DNA of 64,000 bases from Solea solea (Eukaryota; Chordata; Actinopteri; Pleuronectiformes; Soleidae). The position numbers were made by a program, and so were the translations under genes. The stretch spans positions 5,319,739-5,383,738 of the forward strand of contig NC_081144.1 in assembly GCF_958295425.1 (NCBI RefSeq). The letters are read 5' to 3'. The notes below the pieces were generated by a model. It did not search any database and was not told the DNA's origin. It saw nothing but the letters and a program-made list of their open reading frames with translations. Numbering within the stretch: the stretch's first letter is position 1; each line of letters opens with the position of its first letter. Below, piece by piece: positions 27,001 through 41,128 of this stretch.

Positions 27001-29077
27001 TACTCAGGAACAAGTGAGAAAAACACCCAAAACAGTGTACACTTAGAAAAAAAACACAGAGTTTTATTGTGGTGTTTTATGTAAATCCTCGAAATAGCAC
27101 TATCATCCACAAAGTTTAAACCTTTTATCCTCCATTATGCTCAGGTCAGGAGGTCAAGATGAATGTTTACTTATATTTGTTCTTCCAGGTCGTCGACTAC
27201 CTCACTCAATATTCTGGAATCAAACCCGGAGACCTGGATGCAAAGATTTCCTCAAAGCACTTGACCACTCTGAAGTCCACCTACCTAAAGCTGCGCTTCC
27301 TCATCGACACGGGTGTTCGCTTTGTCGGTCATGGCTTACAGAAGGACTTTCGGGTCATTAATTTATTGGTATGGGGTTTTGTTTAACAGCAACTGTAAGT
27401 CACATGTATATTTATGGTCCTAACTGTTGTTTTCCTGTCTTACACTTCTGGTTTTCAAGGTTCTCAAAGACCAAGTCATCGACACCGTCCACCTGTTCCA
27501 TTTGCCTCGCAAAAGGATGATTTCTCTCCGATTCCTGGCCTGGTACTTTTTAGGTCAGTTGAAATGAAAACATATCAAAACCTGTGCAGGGCTGAAGAAA
27601 ATAAGCCAGTGCAATAGAGGTGCTGTAGGAACAGATGTTTCTGTGAAGGTTATGTAACAAGGTTGTTTCAGCTCCATATGCAACCACACTAACTGAACAT
27701 TTTTATCACATTCACACAATCAGATGCAGTGCTGGACATGCACGATTCTAGTTTCAGAAGTACTGCTAAACATCAATGGTGAAAAGTAACACCAGGTATT
27801 TCTTTTATGAGACCAGTCATCTCTTCAGTGTGGTTTACCTATTCAAACATAATATGAGGGGCTACAGAAATGGCAGTAAAAGAAATGAAAAAAATATGCA
27901 AAAATGTGGTTTTTGTAAACTCAGTCAAGATGGTATCTTTGAAAACTGGTTTCCATAAGTTCAACGACAAGCTGAAACTGAAACTGAAAGTAACCAATCA
28001 GCACGCGAAAGCCTGTAACTGAAATAATTTAATAAGATCTCTATTTTTGCTCGTCCACACTAAAACTCTGCTCTGGAGTTTTCAACACAAACAGAACCAG
28101 CAGTGTTTCCTAACTCTTCTGTTTTCAGGACTGTAAAGCACCGGCGTAACAAGAGTACGGTGGCTCTAAGAGGTCAGGGTTCTGCAAATATCACAACACA
28201 ACACATTAAGAAAAGCACACCGCAAACCCCACAACACAACACAATTGCACAGGCAGGATTAGGACATCTGATTTTCAAAATAAGATAATAAATAAAAAAT
28301 GTGTCATATCCAGGTGCCATGACAATACATTGCTCCATAATTTCATAATTTCAAATTGTCCTTATCCTGCCTGTCCACTCGTTCGGGATCGTTTCAATGC
28401 ATTTACCATAGCTTGACTGCATTTGTTTACTGTAGAGAGATCGCCCTGCCTGCAGGTGTGGAGACGGGTGTGCATCACTTTCAAGTGTCCCATGGAAACA
28501 CTTCCTTTGTGTTGTGATATTTGCAGCACCCTGACCTCTCAGGGCCACTGCACAAGCGCATTGTACCCAGAGCAGAATTTATGCACTTTATTTTAGAGGA
28601 AAACAGAAGCATTGCAGATAGATGCAGACTCTATGTCTTATTTGTTTACTTATCTAATTACTAACTGATTACCTGACCTTTTTTTCCTGTCTCTACTGTG
28701 CGGCTCCCGTTCACAGACCTGAACATACAGGGGGAAACCCACGACAGCATAGAGGATGCACGCACCGCCCTGCAGCTGTACAGGAAGTACCTGGAGCTGA
28801 GCCGTGGAGGCGGGAACGATGAAGTCAGGAAGGTGCTGAAGGGACTCTATGAAAAAGGTCGTCAGCAGGACTGGAAAGTCCCAGACGCAGACACAGGAGA
28901 TGGTCAAGGTAGCCCAAAAAGTACGACACAACATTGACTTAGATGCAGGCCGGTGTCGCTGATGTAATAATGATTTTAGAACGGAGGGCATCATGGGAAA
29001 ATGGTTTCAGGTGATTAAAAAGCACTGTGCTTTCCTCAACAGGTGCTGCTGTGTTTCCCTCTGTGATGGGGCTGTGA
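18072..29077 (+). CDS. pan2: PAN2, catalytic subunit of the PAN2-PAN3 poly(A) deadenylase, complete
   Basis: PAN2 is the cytoplasmic 3'-5' exonuclease that starts poly(A) tail shortening, recruited to mRNA by PAN3. The exons sum to 3627 nt (1208 aa plus stop; human 1202): 18072-18359, 18467-18636, 18758-18878, 18963-19040, 19115-19385, 19527-19872, 21353-21449, 21799-21918, 22038-22157, 22266-22394, 22527-22726, 22816-22964, 23048-23154, 23258-23356, 25021-25109, 25301-25439, 25563-25700, 26090-26149, 26239-26329, 26411-26568, 26870-27013, 27189-27368, 27460-27553, 28717-28920, 29043-29077. An N-terminal WD40 propeller (about 90-370) is followed by the PAN3-binding linker. A USP-like domain (from about 515) has no catalytic cysteine box (NAYCNCMIQ at 529-537), as in all PAN2. 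The C-terminal RNase-T/DEDDh domain has D982 and E984 (GLDAEF), D1106 (IDTVHLF), H1138 and D1143 (HDSIED). The ATG at 18072 lies 18 bp into the exon beginning at 18054, so the 5'UTR is split. The intron after 21449 uses a GC donor; the rest are GT-AG. Confidence 0.98.
19905..20130. mobile_element. Truncated AGAGCTGCAAC-type MITE in pan2 intron
   Basis: 'TTTCAGCTTCTGAAATGTGA', 'GACATTTTATGGACCAAACA' and 'AATAGTCGACAG' match blocks of the MITE at 16379-16741. The termini are lost. The rest of this 1.48-kb intron (to 21352) shows nothing recognised. Confidence 0.55.
21450..21451 (+). other. Non-canonical GC splice donor in pan2
   Basis: The exon ending ...CGCAACCAG is followed by GCACGT instead of GT. 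The next exon starts at 21799 after TTTTAG. Reading frame (N-Q-V-P-Y-K) and protein conservation require this junction. The only nearby GT (21454) would add 4 nt and break the frame. Confidence 0.85.
23413..24269 (-). mobile_element. hAT transposon, truncated, in pan2 intron
   Basis: The 857-bp element is flanked by perfect 8-bp direct repeats AATTAGAT (23405-23412 and 24270-24277), the target duplication size of hAT elements. The ends are CAGGAGTAGGCAATT and, in reverse complement at the right, CAGACCTGGGCATTT, followed by subterminal GGGCC(A)CAT/TGGCCCGC blocks. The minus strand encodes only an N-terminal zinc-finger piece of a transposase, so the element is an internally deleted, non-autonomous copy. 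Confidence 0.92.
23653..24000 (-). pseudogene. hAT transposase N-terminal zinc-finger fragment
   Basis: Minus-strand frame [20 protein letters not shown], followed by [18 protein letters not shown], is a BED/C2H2-like finger (C-x2-C ... H-x4-H) of the type seen in hAT proteins related to GTF2IRD2/ZBED/FAM200 families. The frame drifts into unrelated sequence after KNEVRGTFL, and the catalytic domain is absent. Confidence 0.8.
28160..28548. mobile_element. MITE with 42-bp terminal inverted repeats in pan2 intron
   Basis: The left arm 28160-28201 starts GTGGCTCTAAGAGGTCAGGG. The right arm 28507-28548, in reverse complement, starts GTGGCCCTGAGAGGTCAGGG. The arms differ at about 3 of 42 positions and both end AATATCACAACACAA. 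The 305-bp interior has no coding capacity. No clear target duplication was found, so the superfamily is undetermined. Confidence 0.8.
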
Positions 29078-29268
29078 GCTGAAGAGTTTCGTGTCCTCTC
29101 TTATGGATCTCCACTTCAGTTTGTCACACATTGTGTACATGCTTTGCATTTGTCATGGCAGTGTACACAGTGTAAATGGAGGTCTTCACTGCCTGTACAG
29201 TCGAGTTCACCGCACACTTTTTTATCATGTCAAAATTCTACTTTTCATTCATTAATTTTTTTTAAAGA

Positions 29269-29274
29269 AATAAA
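29269..29274 (+). terminator. Polyadenylation signal of pan2
   Basis: AATAAA lies 192 bp after the pan2 stop, followed by T-rich sequence. This implies a short 3'UTR of about 210 nt. Confidence 0.75.
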
Positions 29275-29299
29275 ATGTGGATTTCATAATTTGAGCTTT

Positions 29300-29930
29300 T
29301 TTTTTTAAAAAAAAAAGAAAAATAAGAATGTTACATGATTTTTTCGTGATTGTAAATAAATAAGTATCATGAACCCTGTGTGAAACTTCATATTCATTCC
29401 AGTATGTGGGACGTATGTATTTCAGAGGAGACATTACATTATAGTCACTAAGAGAGTGGTATGAGGACCTATTAGAATTACTGGAAATCATCAAAACCAG
29501 CAGTAAACTGAGCAACCTGCTCTGATAGTTATTCAGGTTTTCATAGAAATTTTGACTGTTTACATTGAATCTTGAACTCAAAAACCTCACTTCTGCTTGA
29601 CATGCATGTCTGAGCAGTACAATTTATTAGTGCTTGCTCCTGCAAGGCGTTCTAGTGAGAACCTAGAGTTCTCAAAAAAATGAGAATAATTTCTACATAC
29701 ACATGAATGGGAAACTATCAAAGTTTTGTACTTTATTTTGACATTTTCAGATTTTATAATGAGTGTGTATTGCATGCGTGGGCGTTGAGCTACAGGGACA
29801 CACACTGCTGAGATCCAGAAAAATAATCACAAAAATCTTTAAAAAACTCTTCTGTCCACAATTTCCAACCTACACAGGCAATGTTTACATGAAAAACGTT
29901 GCTATGATTGTCGTCTAACCCTTTATTAAA
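29300..29930. other. Spacer between pan2 and the minisatellite; no gene
   Basis: AT-rich sequence. A piece at about 29685-29720 (AATTTCTACATACACATGAA) resembles one at about 43046-43075 on the far side of the minisatellite, suggesting the array sits inside an older repeat. Confidence 0.4.
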
Positions 29931-30734
29931 CTGAAATGTTTGTCAAATTTCGACGACATACTAAACTATGACATTTTTGTCACATTTTGGACGACATACT
30001 AAACTATGACATTTTTGTCACATTTTGGATGACATACTTACCTATGACATGTTTGTCAAATTTTGGACGACATACTAAACTATGACATTTTTGTCAAATT
30101 TTGGACGACATACTAAACTATGACATGTTTGTCAAATTTTGGACGACATACTAAACTATGACATTTTTGTCACATTTTGGACGACATACTAAACTATGAC
30201 ATGTTTGTCAAATTTTGGACGACATACTAAACTATGACATGTTTGTCAAATTTTGGACGACGTACTAAACTATGACATTTTTGTCAAATTTTGGACGACA
30301 TACTAAACTGACATTTTGTCAAATTTTGGACGACATACTAAACTATGACATTTTTGTCAAATTTTGGAAGACATACTAAACTATGACATTTTTGTCACAT
30401 TTTGGACAACATACTAAACTATGACATGTTTGTCAAATTTTGGACGACATACTTAACTATGACATGTTTGTCAAATTTTGGACGACATACTGTGAACTAT
30501 GACATTTTTGTCACATTTTGGACGACATACTAAACTATGACATTTTTGTCATATTTTGAAAAGACTTAACTATGACATTTTTGTCACATTTTGGACGACG
30601 TACTAAACTATGACATTTTTGTCACATTTTGGACGACGTACTAAACTATGACATTTTTGTCAAATTTTGGACGACATACTAAACTATGACATTTTGTCAA
30701 ATTTTGGACGACATACTAAACTATGACATTTTTG

Positions 30735-33700
30735 TCAAATTTTGGAAGACATACTAAACTATGACATGTTTGCCAAATTTTGGACGCCATACTAAACTAT
30801 GACATTTTTGTCAAATTTTGGACGACATACTAAACTATGACATTTTGTCAAATTTTGGACGACATACTAAACTATGACATTTTTGTCAAATTTTGGAAGA
30901 CATACTAAACTATGACATTTTTGTCACATTTTGGACAACATACTAAACTATGACATGTTTGTCAAATTTTGGACGACATACTAAACTATGACATTTTTGT
31001 CACATTTTGGACGACATACTTAACTATGACATGTTTGTCAAATTTTGGACGACATACTAAACTATGACATTTTTGTCACATTTTGGACGACATACTAAAC
31101 TATGACATTTTTGTCATATTTTGAAAAGACTTAACTATGACATTTTTGTCACATTTTGGACGACGTACTAAACTATGACATTTTTGTCACATTTTGGACG
31201 ACGTACTAAACTATGACATTTTTGTCACATTTTGGACGACAAACTAAACTATGACATTTTGTCAAATTTTGGACGACATACTAAACTATGACATTTTTGT
31301 CAAATTTTGGACAACATACTAAACTATGACATTTTTGTCACATTTTGGACGACATACTAAACTATGACATTTTTGTCATATTTTGAAAAGACTTAACTAT
31401 GACATTTTTGTCACATTTTGGACGACGTACTAAACTATGACATTTTTGTCACATTTTGGACGACGTACTAAACTATGACATTTTTGTCACATTTTGGAAG
31501 ACATACTAAACTATGACATGTTTGCCAAATTTTGGACGACATACTAAACTATGACATTTTTGTCAAATTTTGGACGACGTACTAAACTATGACAATTTTG
31601 TCAAATTTTGGACGACATACTAAACTATGACATTTTTGTCAAATTTTGGAAGACATACTAAACTATGACATGTTTGTCAAATTTTGGACGACATACTAAA
31701 CTATGACATTTTTGTCAAATTTTGGACCACATACTAAACGATGACATTTTTGTCACATTTTGGACGACATACTAAACTATGACATTTTTGTCACATTTTG
31801 GACGACATACTAAACTATGACATTTTTGTCAAATATTGGACGACATACTAAACTATGACATTTTTGTCAGATTTTGGACGACATACTAAACTATGACATT
31901 TTTGTCACATTTTGGACGACATACTAAACTATGACATGTTTGTCAAATTTTGGACGACGTACTAAACTATGACATTTTTGTCAAATTTTGGACGACATAC
32001 TAAACTATGACATTTTGTCAAATTTTGGACGACATACTAAACTATGACATTTTTGTCAAATTTTGGAAGACATACTAAACTATGACATTTTTGTCACATT
32101 TTGGACAACATACTAAACTATGACATGTTTGTCAAATTTTGGACGACATACTAAACTATGACATTTTTGTCACATTTTGGACGACATACTTAACTATGAC
32201 ATGTTTGTCAAATTTTGGACGACATACTAAACTATGACATTTTTGTCACATTTTGGACGACATACTAAACTATGACATTTTTGTCATATTTTGAAAAGAC
32301 TTAACTATGACATTTTTGTCACATTTTGGACGACATACTAAACTATGACATTTTTGTCAAATTTTGGACGACATACTAAACTATGAAATTTTGTCAAATT
32401 TTGGACGACATACTAAACTATGACATTTTTGTCAAATTTTGGAAGACATACTAAACTATGACATTTTTGTCACATTTTGGACAACATACTAAACTATGAC
32501 ATGTTTGTCAAATTTTGGACGACATACTAAACTATGACATTTTTGTCACATTTTGGACGACATACTTAACTATGACATGTTTGTCAAATTTTGGACGACA
32601 TACTAAACTATGACATTTTTGTCACATTTTGGACGACATACTAAACTATGACATTTTTGTCATATTTTGAAAAGACTTAACTATGACATTTTTGTCACAT
32701 TTTGGACGACGTACTAAATTATGACATTTTTGTCACATTTTGGACGACGTACTAAACTATGACATCTTTGTCAAATTTTGGACGACATACTAAACTATGA
32801 CATTTTTGTAAAATCTTGGACGACATACTAAACTATGACATTTTTGTCATATTTTGAAAAGACTTAACTATGACATTTTTGTCAAATTTTGGAAGACATA
32901 CTAAACTATGACATGTTTGCCAAATTTTGGACGCCATACTAAACTATGACATTTTTGTCAAATTTTGGACGACATACTAAACTATGACATTTTGTCAAAT
33001 TTTGGACGACATACTAAACTATGACATTTTTGTCAAATTTTGGAAGACATACTAAACTATGACATTTTTGTCACATTTTGGACAACATACTAAACTATGA
33101 CATGTTTGTCAAATTTTGGACGACATACTAAACTATGACATTTTTGTCACATTTTGGACGACATACTTAACTATGACATGTTTGTCAAATTTTGGACGAC
33201 ATACTAAACTATGACATTTTTGTCACATTTTGGACGACATACTAAACTATGACATTTTTGTCATATTTTGAAAAGACTTAACTATGACATTTTTGTCACA
33301 TTTTGGACGACGTACTAAACTATGACATTTTTGTCACATTTTGGACGACGTACTAAACTATGACATTTTTGTCACATTTTGGATGACAAACTAAACTATG
33401 ACATTTTGTCAAATTTTGGACGACATACTAAACTATGACATTTTTGTCAAATTTTGGACGACATACTAAACTATGACATTTTTGTCACATTTTGGACGAC
33501 ATACTAAACTATGACATTTTTGTCATATTTTGAAAAGACTTAACTATGACATTTTTGTCACATTTTGGACGACGTACTAAACTATGACATTTTTGTCACA
33601 TTTTGGACGACGTACTAAACTATGACATTTTTGTCACATTTTGGAAGACATACTAAACTATGACATGTTTGCCAAATTTTGGACGACATACTAAACTATG

Positions 33701-34960
33701 ACATTTTTGTCAAATTTTGGACGACGTACTAAACTATGACAATTTTGTCAAATTTTGGACGACATACTAAACTATGACATTTTTGTCAAATTTTGGAAGA
33801 CATACTAAACTATGACATGTTTGTCAAATTTTGGACGACATACTAAACTATGACATTTTTGTCAAATTTTGGACCACATACTAAACTATGACATTTTTGT
33901 CACATTTTGGACGACATACTAAACTATGACATTTTTGTCACATTTTGGACGACATACTAAACTATGACATTTTTGTCAAATATTGGACGACATACTAAAC
34001 TATGACATTTTTGTCAGATTTTGGACGACATACTAAACTATGACATTTTTGTCACATTTTGGATGACATACTAAACTATGACATGTTTGTCAAATTTTGG
34101 ACGACGTACTAAACTATGACATTTTTGTCAAATTTTGGACGACATACTAAACTATGACATTTTGTCAAATTTTGGACGACATACTAAACTATGACATTTT
34201 TGTCAAATTTTGGAAGACATACTAAACTATGACATTTTTGTCACATTTTGGACAACATACTAAACTATGACATGTTTGTCAAATTTTGGACGACATACTA
34301 AACTATGACATTTTTGTCACATTTTGGACGACATACTTAACTATGACATGTTTGTCAAATTTTGGACGACATACTAAACTATGACATTTTTGTCACATTT
34401 TGGACGACATACTAAACTATGACATTTTTGTCATATTTTGAAAAGACTTAACTATGACATTTTTGTCACATTTTGGACGACATACTAAACTATGACATTT
34501 TTGTCAAATTTTGGACGACATACTAAACTATGAAATTTTGTCAAATTTTGGACGACATACTAAATTCTGACATTTTTGTCAAATTTTGGAAGACATACTA
34601 AACTATGACATTTTTGTCACATTTTGGACAACATACTAAACTATGACATGTTTGTCAAATTTTGGACGACATACTAAACTATGACATTTTTGTCACATTT
34701 TGGACGACATACTTAACTATGACATGTTTGTCAAATTTTGGACGACATACTAAACTATGACATTTTTGTCACATTTTGGACGACATACTAAACTATGACA
34801 TTTTTGTCATATTTTGAAAAGACTTAACTATGACATTTTTGTCACATTTTGGACGACGTACTAAATTATGACATTTTTGTCACATTTTGGACGACGTACT
34901 AAACTATGACATCTTTGTCAAATTTTGGACGACATACTAAACTATGACATTTTTGTCAAA
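30735..34960 (+). repeat. Two tandem copies of a 2147-bp higher-order unit
   Basis: The TCATATTTTGAAAAGACTT variant starts at 31114, 31376, 32284 and 32660, and again at 33261, 33523, 34431 and 34807. Each pair is exactly 2147 bp apart. A rare GGACGCCATACT variant recurs at the same distance (linked TTTGCC at about 30772 and 32919). The boundaries given are approximate. Confidence 0.88.
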
Positions 34961-36049
34961 TCTTGGACGACATACTAAACTATGACATGTTTGTCAAATT
35001 TTGGACGACATACTAAACTATGACATTTTTGTCACATTTTGGACGACATACTTAACTATGACATGTTTGTCAAATTTTGGACGACATACTAAACTATGAC
35101 ATTTTTGTGAAATTTTGGAAGACATACTAAACTATGACATTTTGTCAAATTGTGGAAGACATACTAAACTATGACATTTTTGTCACATTTTGGACGACAT
35201 ACTAAACTATGACATGTTTGTCAAATTTTGGAAGACATACTAAACTATGAAATTTTTGTCACATTTTGAACGAGGTACTAAACTATGATATTTTTGTCAA
35301 ATTTTGGAAGACATACTAAACTATGAAATTTTTGTCACATTTTGAACGAGGTACTAAACTATGATATTTTTGTCAAATTTTGGACGACATACTTAACTAT
35401 GACATTTTTGTCAAATTTTGGACGACATACTAAACTATGACATTTTGTCAAATTTTGGACGACATACTAAACTATGACATTTTTGTCAAATTTTGGAAGA
35501 CATACTAAACTATGACATTTTTGTCACATTTTGGACAACATTTGGACGTACTAAACTATGACATCTTTGTCAAATTTTGGACGACATACTAAACTATGAC
35601 ATTTTGTCAAATTTTGGACGACATACTAAACTATGACATTTTTGTCAAATTTTGGAAGACATACTAAACTATGACATTTTTGTCACATTTTGGACGACAT
35701 ACTAAACTATGACATTTTTGTCACATTTTGGACAACGTACTAAACTATGACATTTTTGTCAAATCTTGGACGACATACTAAACTATGACATGTTTGTCAA
35801 ATTTTGGACGACATACTAAACTATGACATTTTTGTCAAATTTTGGACCACATACTAAACTATGACATTTTTGTCACATTTTGGACGACATACTAAACTAT
35901 GACATTTTTGTCACATTTTGGACGACATACTAAACTATGACATTTTTGTCAAATTTTGGACGACATACTAAACTATGACATTTTTGTCAGATTTTGGACG
36001 ACATACTAAACTATGACATTTTTGTCACATTTTGGACGACATACTAAAC

Positions 36050-38330
36050 TATGACATGTTTGTCAAATTTTGGACGACGTACTAAACTATGACATTTTTG
36101 TCAAATTTTGGACGACATACTAAACTATGACATTTTGTCAAATTTTGGACGACATACTAAACTATGACATTTTTGTCAAATTTTGGAAGACATACTAAAC
36201 TATGACATTTTTGTCACATTTTGGACAACATACTAAACTATGACATGTTTGTCAAATTTTGGACGACATACTAAACTATGACATTTTTGTCACATTTTGG
36301 ACGACATACTTAACTATGACATGTTTGTCAAATTTTGGACGACATACTAAACTATGACATTTTTGTCACATTTTGGACGACATACTAAACTATGACATTT
36401 TTGTCATATTTTGAAAAGACTTAACTATGACATTTTTGTCACATTTTGGACGACGTACTAAATTATGACATTTTTGTCACATTTTGGACGACGTACTAAA
36501 CTATGACATCTTTGTCAAATTTTGGACGACATACTAAACTATGACATTTTGTCAAATTTTGGACGACATACTAAACTATGACATTTTTGTCAAATTTTGG
36601 AAGACATACTAAACTATGACATTTTTGTCACATTTTGGACGACATACTAAACTATGACATTTTTGTCACATTTTGGACAACGTACTAAACTATGACATTT
36701 TTGTCAAATCTTGGACGACATACTAAACTATGACATTTTTGTCACATTTTGGACGACATACTAAACTATGACATGTTTGTCAAATTTTGGACGACATACT
36801 AAACTATGACATTTTTGTCACATTTTGGACGACATACTAAACTATGACATTTTTGTCACATTTTGGACGACATACTAAACTATGACATTTTTGTCACATT
36901 TTGGACAACGTACTAAACTATGACATTTTTGTCAAATCTTGGACGACATACTAAACTATGACATTTTGTCACATTTTGGACGACATACTAAACTATGACA
37001 TTTTTGTGAAATTTTGGAAGACATACTAAACTATGACATTTTGTCAAATTGTGGAAGACATACTAAACTATGACATTTTTGTCACATTTTGGACGACATA
37101 CTAAACTATGACATGTTTGTCAAATTTTGGAAGACATACTAAACTATGAAATTTTTGTCACATTTTGAACGAGGTACTAAACTATGATATTTTTGTCAAA
37201 TTTTGGACGACATACTAAACTATGACATTTTTGTCAAATTTTGGACGACATACTAAACTATGACATTTTGTCAAATTTTGGACGACATACTAAACTATGA
37301 CATTTTTGTCAAATTTTGGAAGACATACTAAACTATGACATTTTTGTCACATTTTGGACAACATACTAAACTATGACATGTTTGTCAAATTTTGGACGAC
37401 ATACTAAACTATGACATTTTTGTCACATTTTGGACGACATACTTAACTATGACATGTTTGTCAAATTTTGGACGACATACTAAACTATGACATTTTTGTC
37501 ACATTTTGGACGACATACTAAACTATGACATTTTTGTCATATTTTGAAAAGACTTAACTATGACATTTTTGTCACATTTTGGACGACGTACTAAATTATG
37601 ACATTTTTGTCACATTTTGGACGACGTACTAAACTATGACATCTTTGTCAAATTTTGGACGACATACTAAACTATGACATTTTGTCAAATTTTGGACGAC
37701 ATACTAAACTATGACATTTTTGTCAAATTTTGGAAGACATACTAAACTATGACATTTTTGTCACATTTTGGACGACATACTAAACTATGACATTTTTGTC
37801 ACATTTTGGACAACGTACTAAACTATGACATTTTTGTCAAATCTTGGACGACATACTAAACTATGACATTTTTGTCACATTTTGGACGACATACTAAACT
37901 ATGACATGTTTGTCAAATTTTGGACGACATACTAAACTATGACATTTTTGTCACATTTTGGACGACATACTAAACTATGACATTTTTGTCACATTTTGGA
38001 CGACATACTAAACTATGACATTTTTGTCACATTTTGGACAACGTACTAAACTATGACATTTTTGTCAAATCTTGGACGACATACTAAACTATGACATTTT
38101 GTCACATTTTGGACGACATACTAAACTATGACATTTTTGTGAAATTTTGGAAGACATACTAAACTATGACATTTTGTCAAATTGTGGAAGACATACTAAA
38201 CTATGACATTTTTGTCACATTTTGGACGACATACTAAACTATGACATGTTTGTCAAATTTTGGAAGACATACTAAACTATGACATTTTTGTCACATTTTG
38301 AACGAGGTACTAAACTATGATATTTTTGTC
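36050..38330 (+). repeat. Two tandem copies of a 1133-bp higher-order unit
   Basis: The TCATATTTTGAAAAGACTT variant occurs at 36404 and 37537, and GAACGAGGTACTAAAC at 37167 and 38300. Both pairs are 1133 bp apart, with the intervening variant order preserved. The boundaries are approximate. Confidence 0.8.
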
Positions 38331-40202
38331 AAATTTTGGACGACATACTAAACTATGACATTTTTGTCACATTTTGGATGACATACTAAACTATGACATT
38401 TTTGTCACATTTTGGACAACATACTAAACTATGACATGTTTGTCAAATTTTGGACGACATACTAAACTATGACATTTTTGTCACATTTTGGACGACATAC
38501 TAAACTATGACATGTTTGTCAAATTTTGGACGACATACTAAACTATGACATTTTTGTCACATTTTGGACGACATACTAAACTATGACATTTTTGTCACAT
38601 TTTGGACGACATACTAAACTATGACATTTTTGTCAAATTTTGGACGACATACTAAACTATGACATTTATGTCAAATTTTGGACGACATACTAAACTATGA
38701 CATTTTTGTCACATTTTGGACGACATACTTAACTATGACATTTTTGTCAAATTTTGGACGACATACTAAACTATGACATTTTGTCACATTTTGGACGACA
38801 TACTAAACTATGACATTTTTGTCAAATTTTGGAAGACATACTAAACTATGACATTTTTGTCACATTTTGGACAACGTACTAAACTATGACATTTTTGTCA
38901 AATCTTGGACGACATACTAAACTATGACATTTTGTCACATTTTGGACGACATACTAAACTATGACATTTTTGTGAAATTTTGGAAGACATACTAAACTAT
39001 GACATTTTGTCAAATTGTGGAAGACATACTAAACTATGAAATTTTTGTCACATTTTGGACGACATACTAAACTATGACATGTTTGTCAAATTTTGGAAGA
39101 CATACTAAACTATGAAATTTTTGTCACATTTTGGACGAGGTACTAAACTATGATATTTTTGTCAAATCTTGGACGACATACTAAACTATGACATTTTGTC
39201 ACATTTTGGACGACATACTAAACTATGACATTTTTGTGAAATTTTGGAAGACATACTAAACTATGACATTTTGTCAAATTGTGGAAGACATACTAAACTA
39301 TGACATTTTTGTCACATTTTGGACGACATACTAAACTATGACATTTTTGTCAAATTTTGGACAACATACTAAACTTTGACATTTTTGCCAAATTTTGGAA
39401 GACATCTAAACTATGACATTTTTGTCCAATTTTGGACGACATACTAAACTATGACATTTTTGTCACATTTTGGAAGACATACTAAACTATGACATTTTTG
39501 GGCGACATACTAAACTATGACATTTTTGTCAAATTTTGGACGACATACTAAACTATGACATTTTTGTCACATTATGGCCGACATACTAAACTTTGACATT
39601 TTGTCAAATTTTGGACGACATGCTAAACTATGAAATATTTAGCCAAATTTTGGACGACATACTAAACTATGACATTTTGTCACATTTTGGACGACGTACT
39701 AAACTATGACATTTTTGTCACATTTTGGACGACATACTTAACTATGACATTTTTGTCACATTTTGGACGACGTACTAAACTATAACATTTTTGTCAAATT
39801 TTGGACGACATACTAAAATATGACATTTTTGTCAAATTTTGGAAGACATACTAAACTATGACATTTTTGTCACATTTTGGACAACATACTAAACTATGAC
39901 ATGTTTGTCAAATTTTGGACGACATACTAAACTATGACATTTTTGTCACATTTTGGACGACATACTTAACTATGACATTTTTGTCACATTTTGGACAACG
40001 TACTAAACTATGACATTTTTGTCAAATTTTGGATGACATACTAAACTATGACATTTTTGTCAAATTTTGGACGACATACTAAACTATGACATGTTTGCCA
40101 AATTTTGGCCGACATACTAAACTATGACATTTTTGTCAAATTTTGGACGACGTACTAAACTATGACAATTTTGTCAAATTTTGGACGACATACTAAACTA
40201 TG

Positions 40203-40600
40203 AGGGCCAAACGGTGGTGTAGTGGTTAGCACTCTTGCCTTGCAGCGAGAAGACCCGGGTTCGAGCCCCGGTTGGAACAAGGGCCTTTCTGCATGGAGTT
40301 TGCATGTTCTCCCCGTGTGTGCGTGGGTTCTCTCCGGGTTCTCCGGCTTCCTCCCACAGTCCAAAAACATGCAATGTGGGGATAGGTAAATTGGACCCTC
40401 TAAATTGACCCTAGGAGTGAGTGTGAGAGTGAATGGTTGTTTGTCTCTATCTGTGTGTGTGGCCCTGCGATGGACTGGCGAACTGTCCAGGGTGTACCCC
40501 GCCTATTGCCCGATGTAGCTGAGATTGGCACAGCCCCCCCCGCGACCCTCTGGCAGAGGATAAAGCGGTAGATGATGACTGACTGACTGACTGACTGACT
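40203..40600 (+). mobile_element. tRNA-derived V-SINE-like element, copy 1
   Basis: The tRNA-like head has A-box GTGGTGTAGTGGTTAGCAC and B-box GGTTCGAGCCCC. The conserved central domain (GCATGGAGTTTGCATGTTCT, then CTCCCACAGTCC) is shared with fish V-SINEs such as zebrafish DANA. The LINE-like tail contains GATGGACTGGCGAAC and GTCCAGGGTGTACCCCGCCT, and ends in (GACT)n. The probable target duplication is AAACTATGAG / AAACTCTGAG, one mismatch apart and taken from the minisatellite monomer. Confidence 0.88.
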
Positions 40601-41128
40601 AAACTCTGAGATTTTTGTCAAATTTTGGACGACATACTAAACTATGACATGTTTGTCAAATTTTGGAAGACATCTAAACTATGACATTTTTGTCCATTTT
40701 TGGACGACATACTAAACTATGACAAGTTTGCCAAATTTTGGAAGACATCTAAACTATGACATTTTTGTCTAATTTTGGAAGACATACTAAACTATGACAT
40801 TTTTGGACGACATACTAAACTATGACATTTTTGTCACATTTTGGACGACATACTAAACTATGACATTTTTGTCACATTTTGGACGACATACTTAACTATG
40901 ACATTTTTGTCACATTTTGGACAACGTACTAAACTATGACATTTTTGTCAAATTTTGGACGACATACTAAACTATGACATTTTTGTCAAATTTTGGACGA
41001 CATACTAAACTATGACATGTTTGCCAAATTTTGGCCGACATACTAAACTATGACATTTTTGTCAAATTTTGGACGACGTACTAAACTATGACAATTTTGT
41101 CAAATTTTGGACGACATACTAAGCTATG

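Noticed and set aside
40203..40275. tRNA gene
   Set aside because: The A and B boxes are present but the sequence continues directly into the V-SINE body and has no matching acceptor stem; it is a SINE head. The same holds for 41129-41200.
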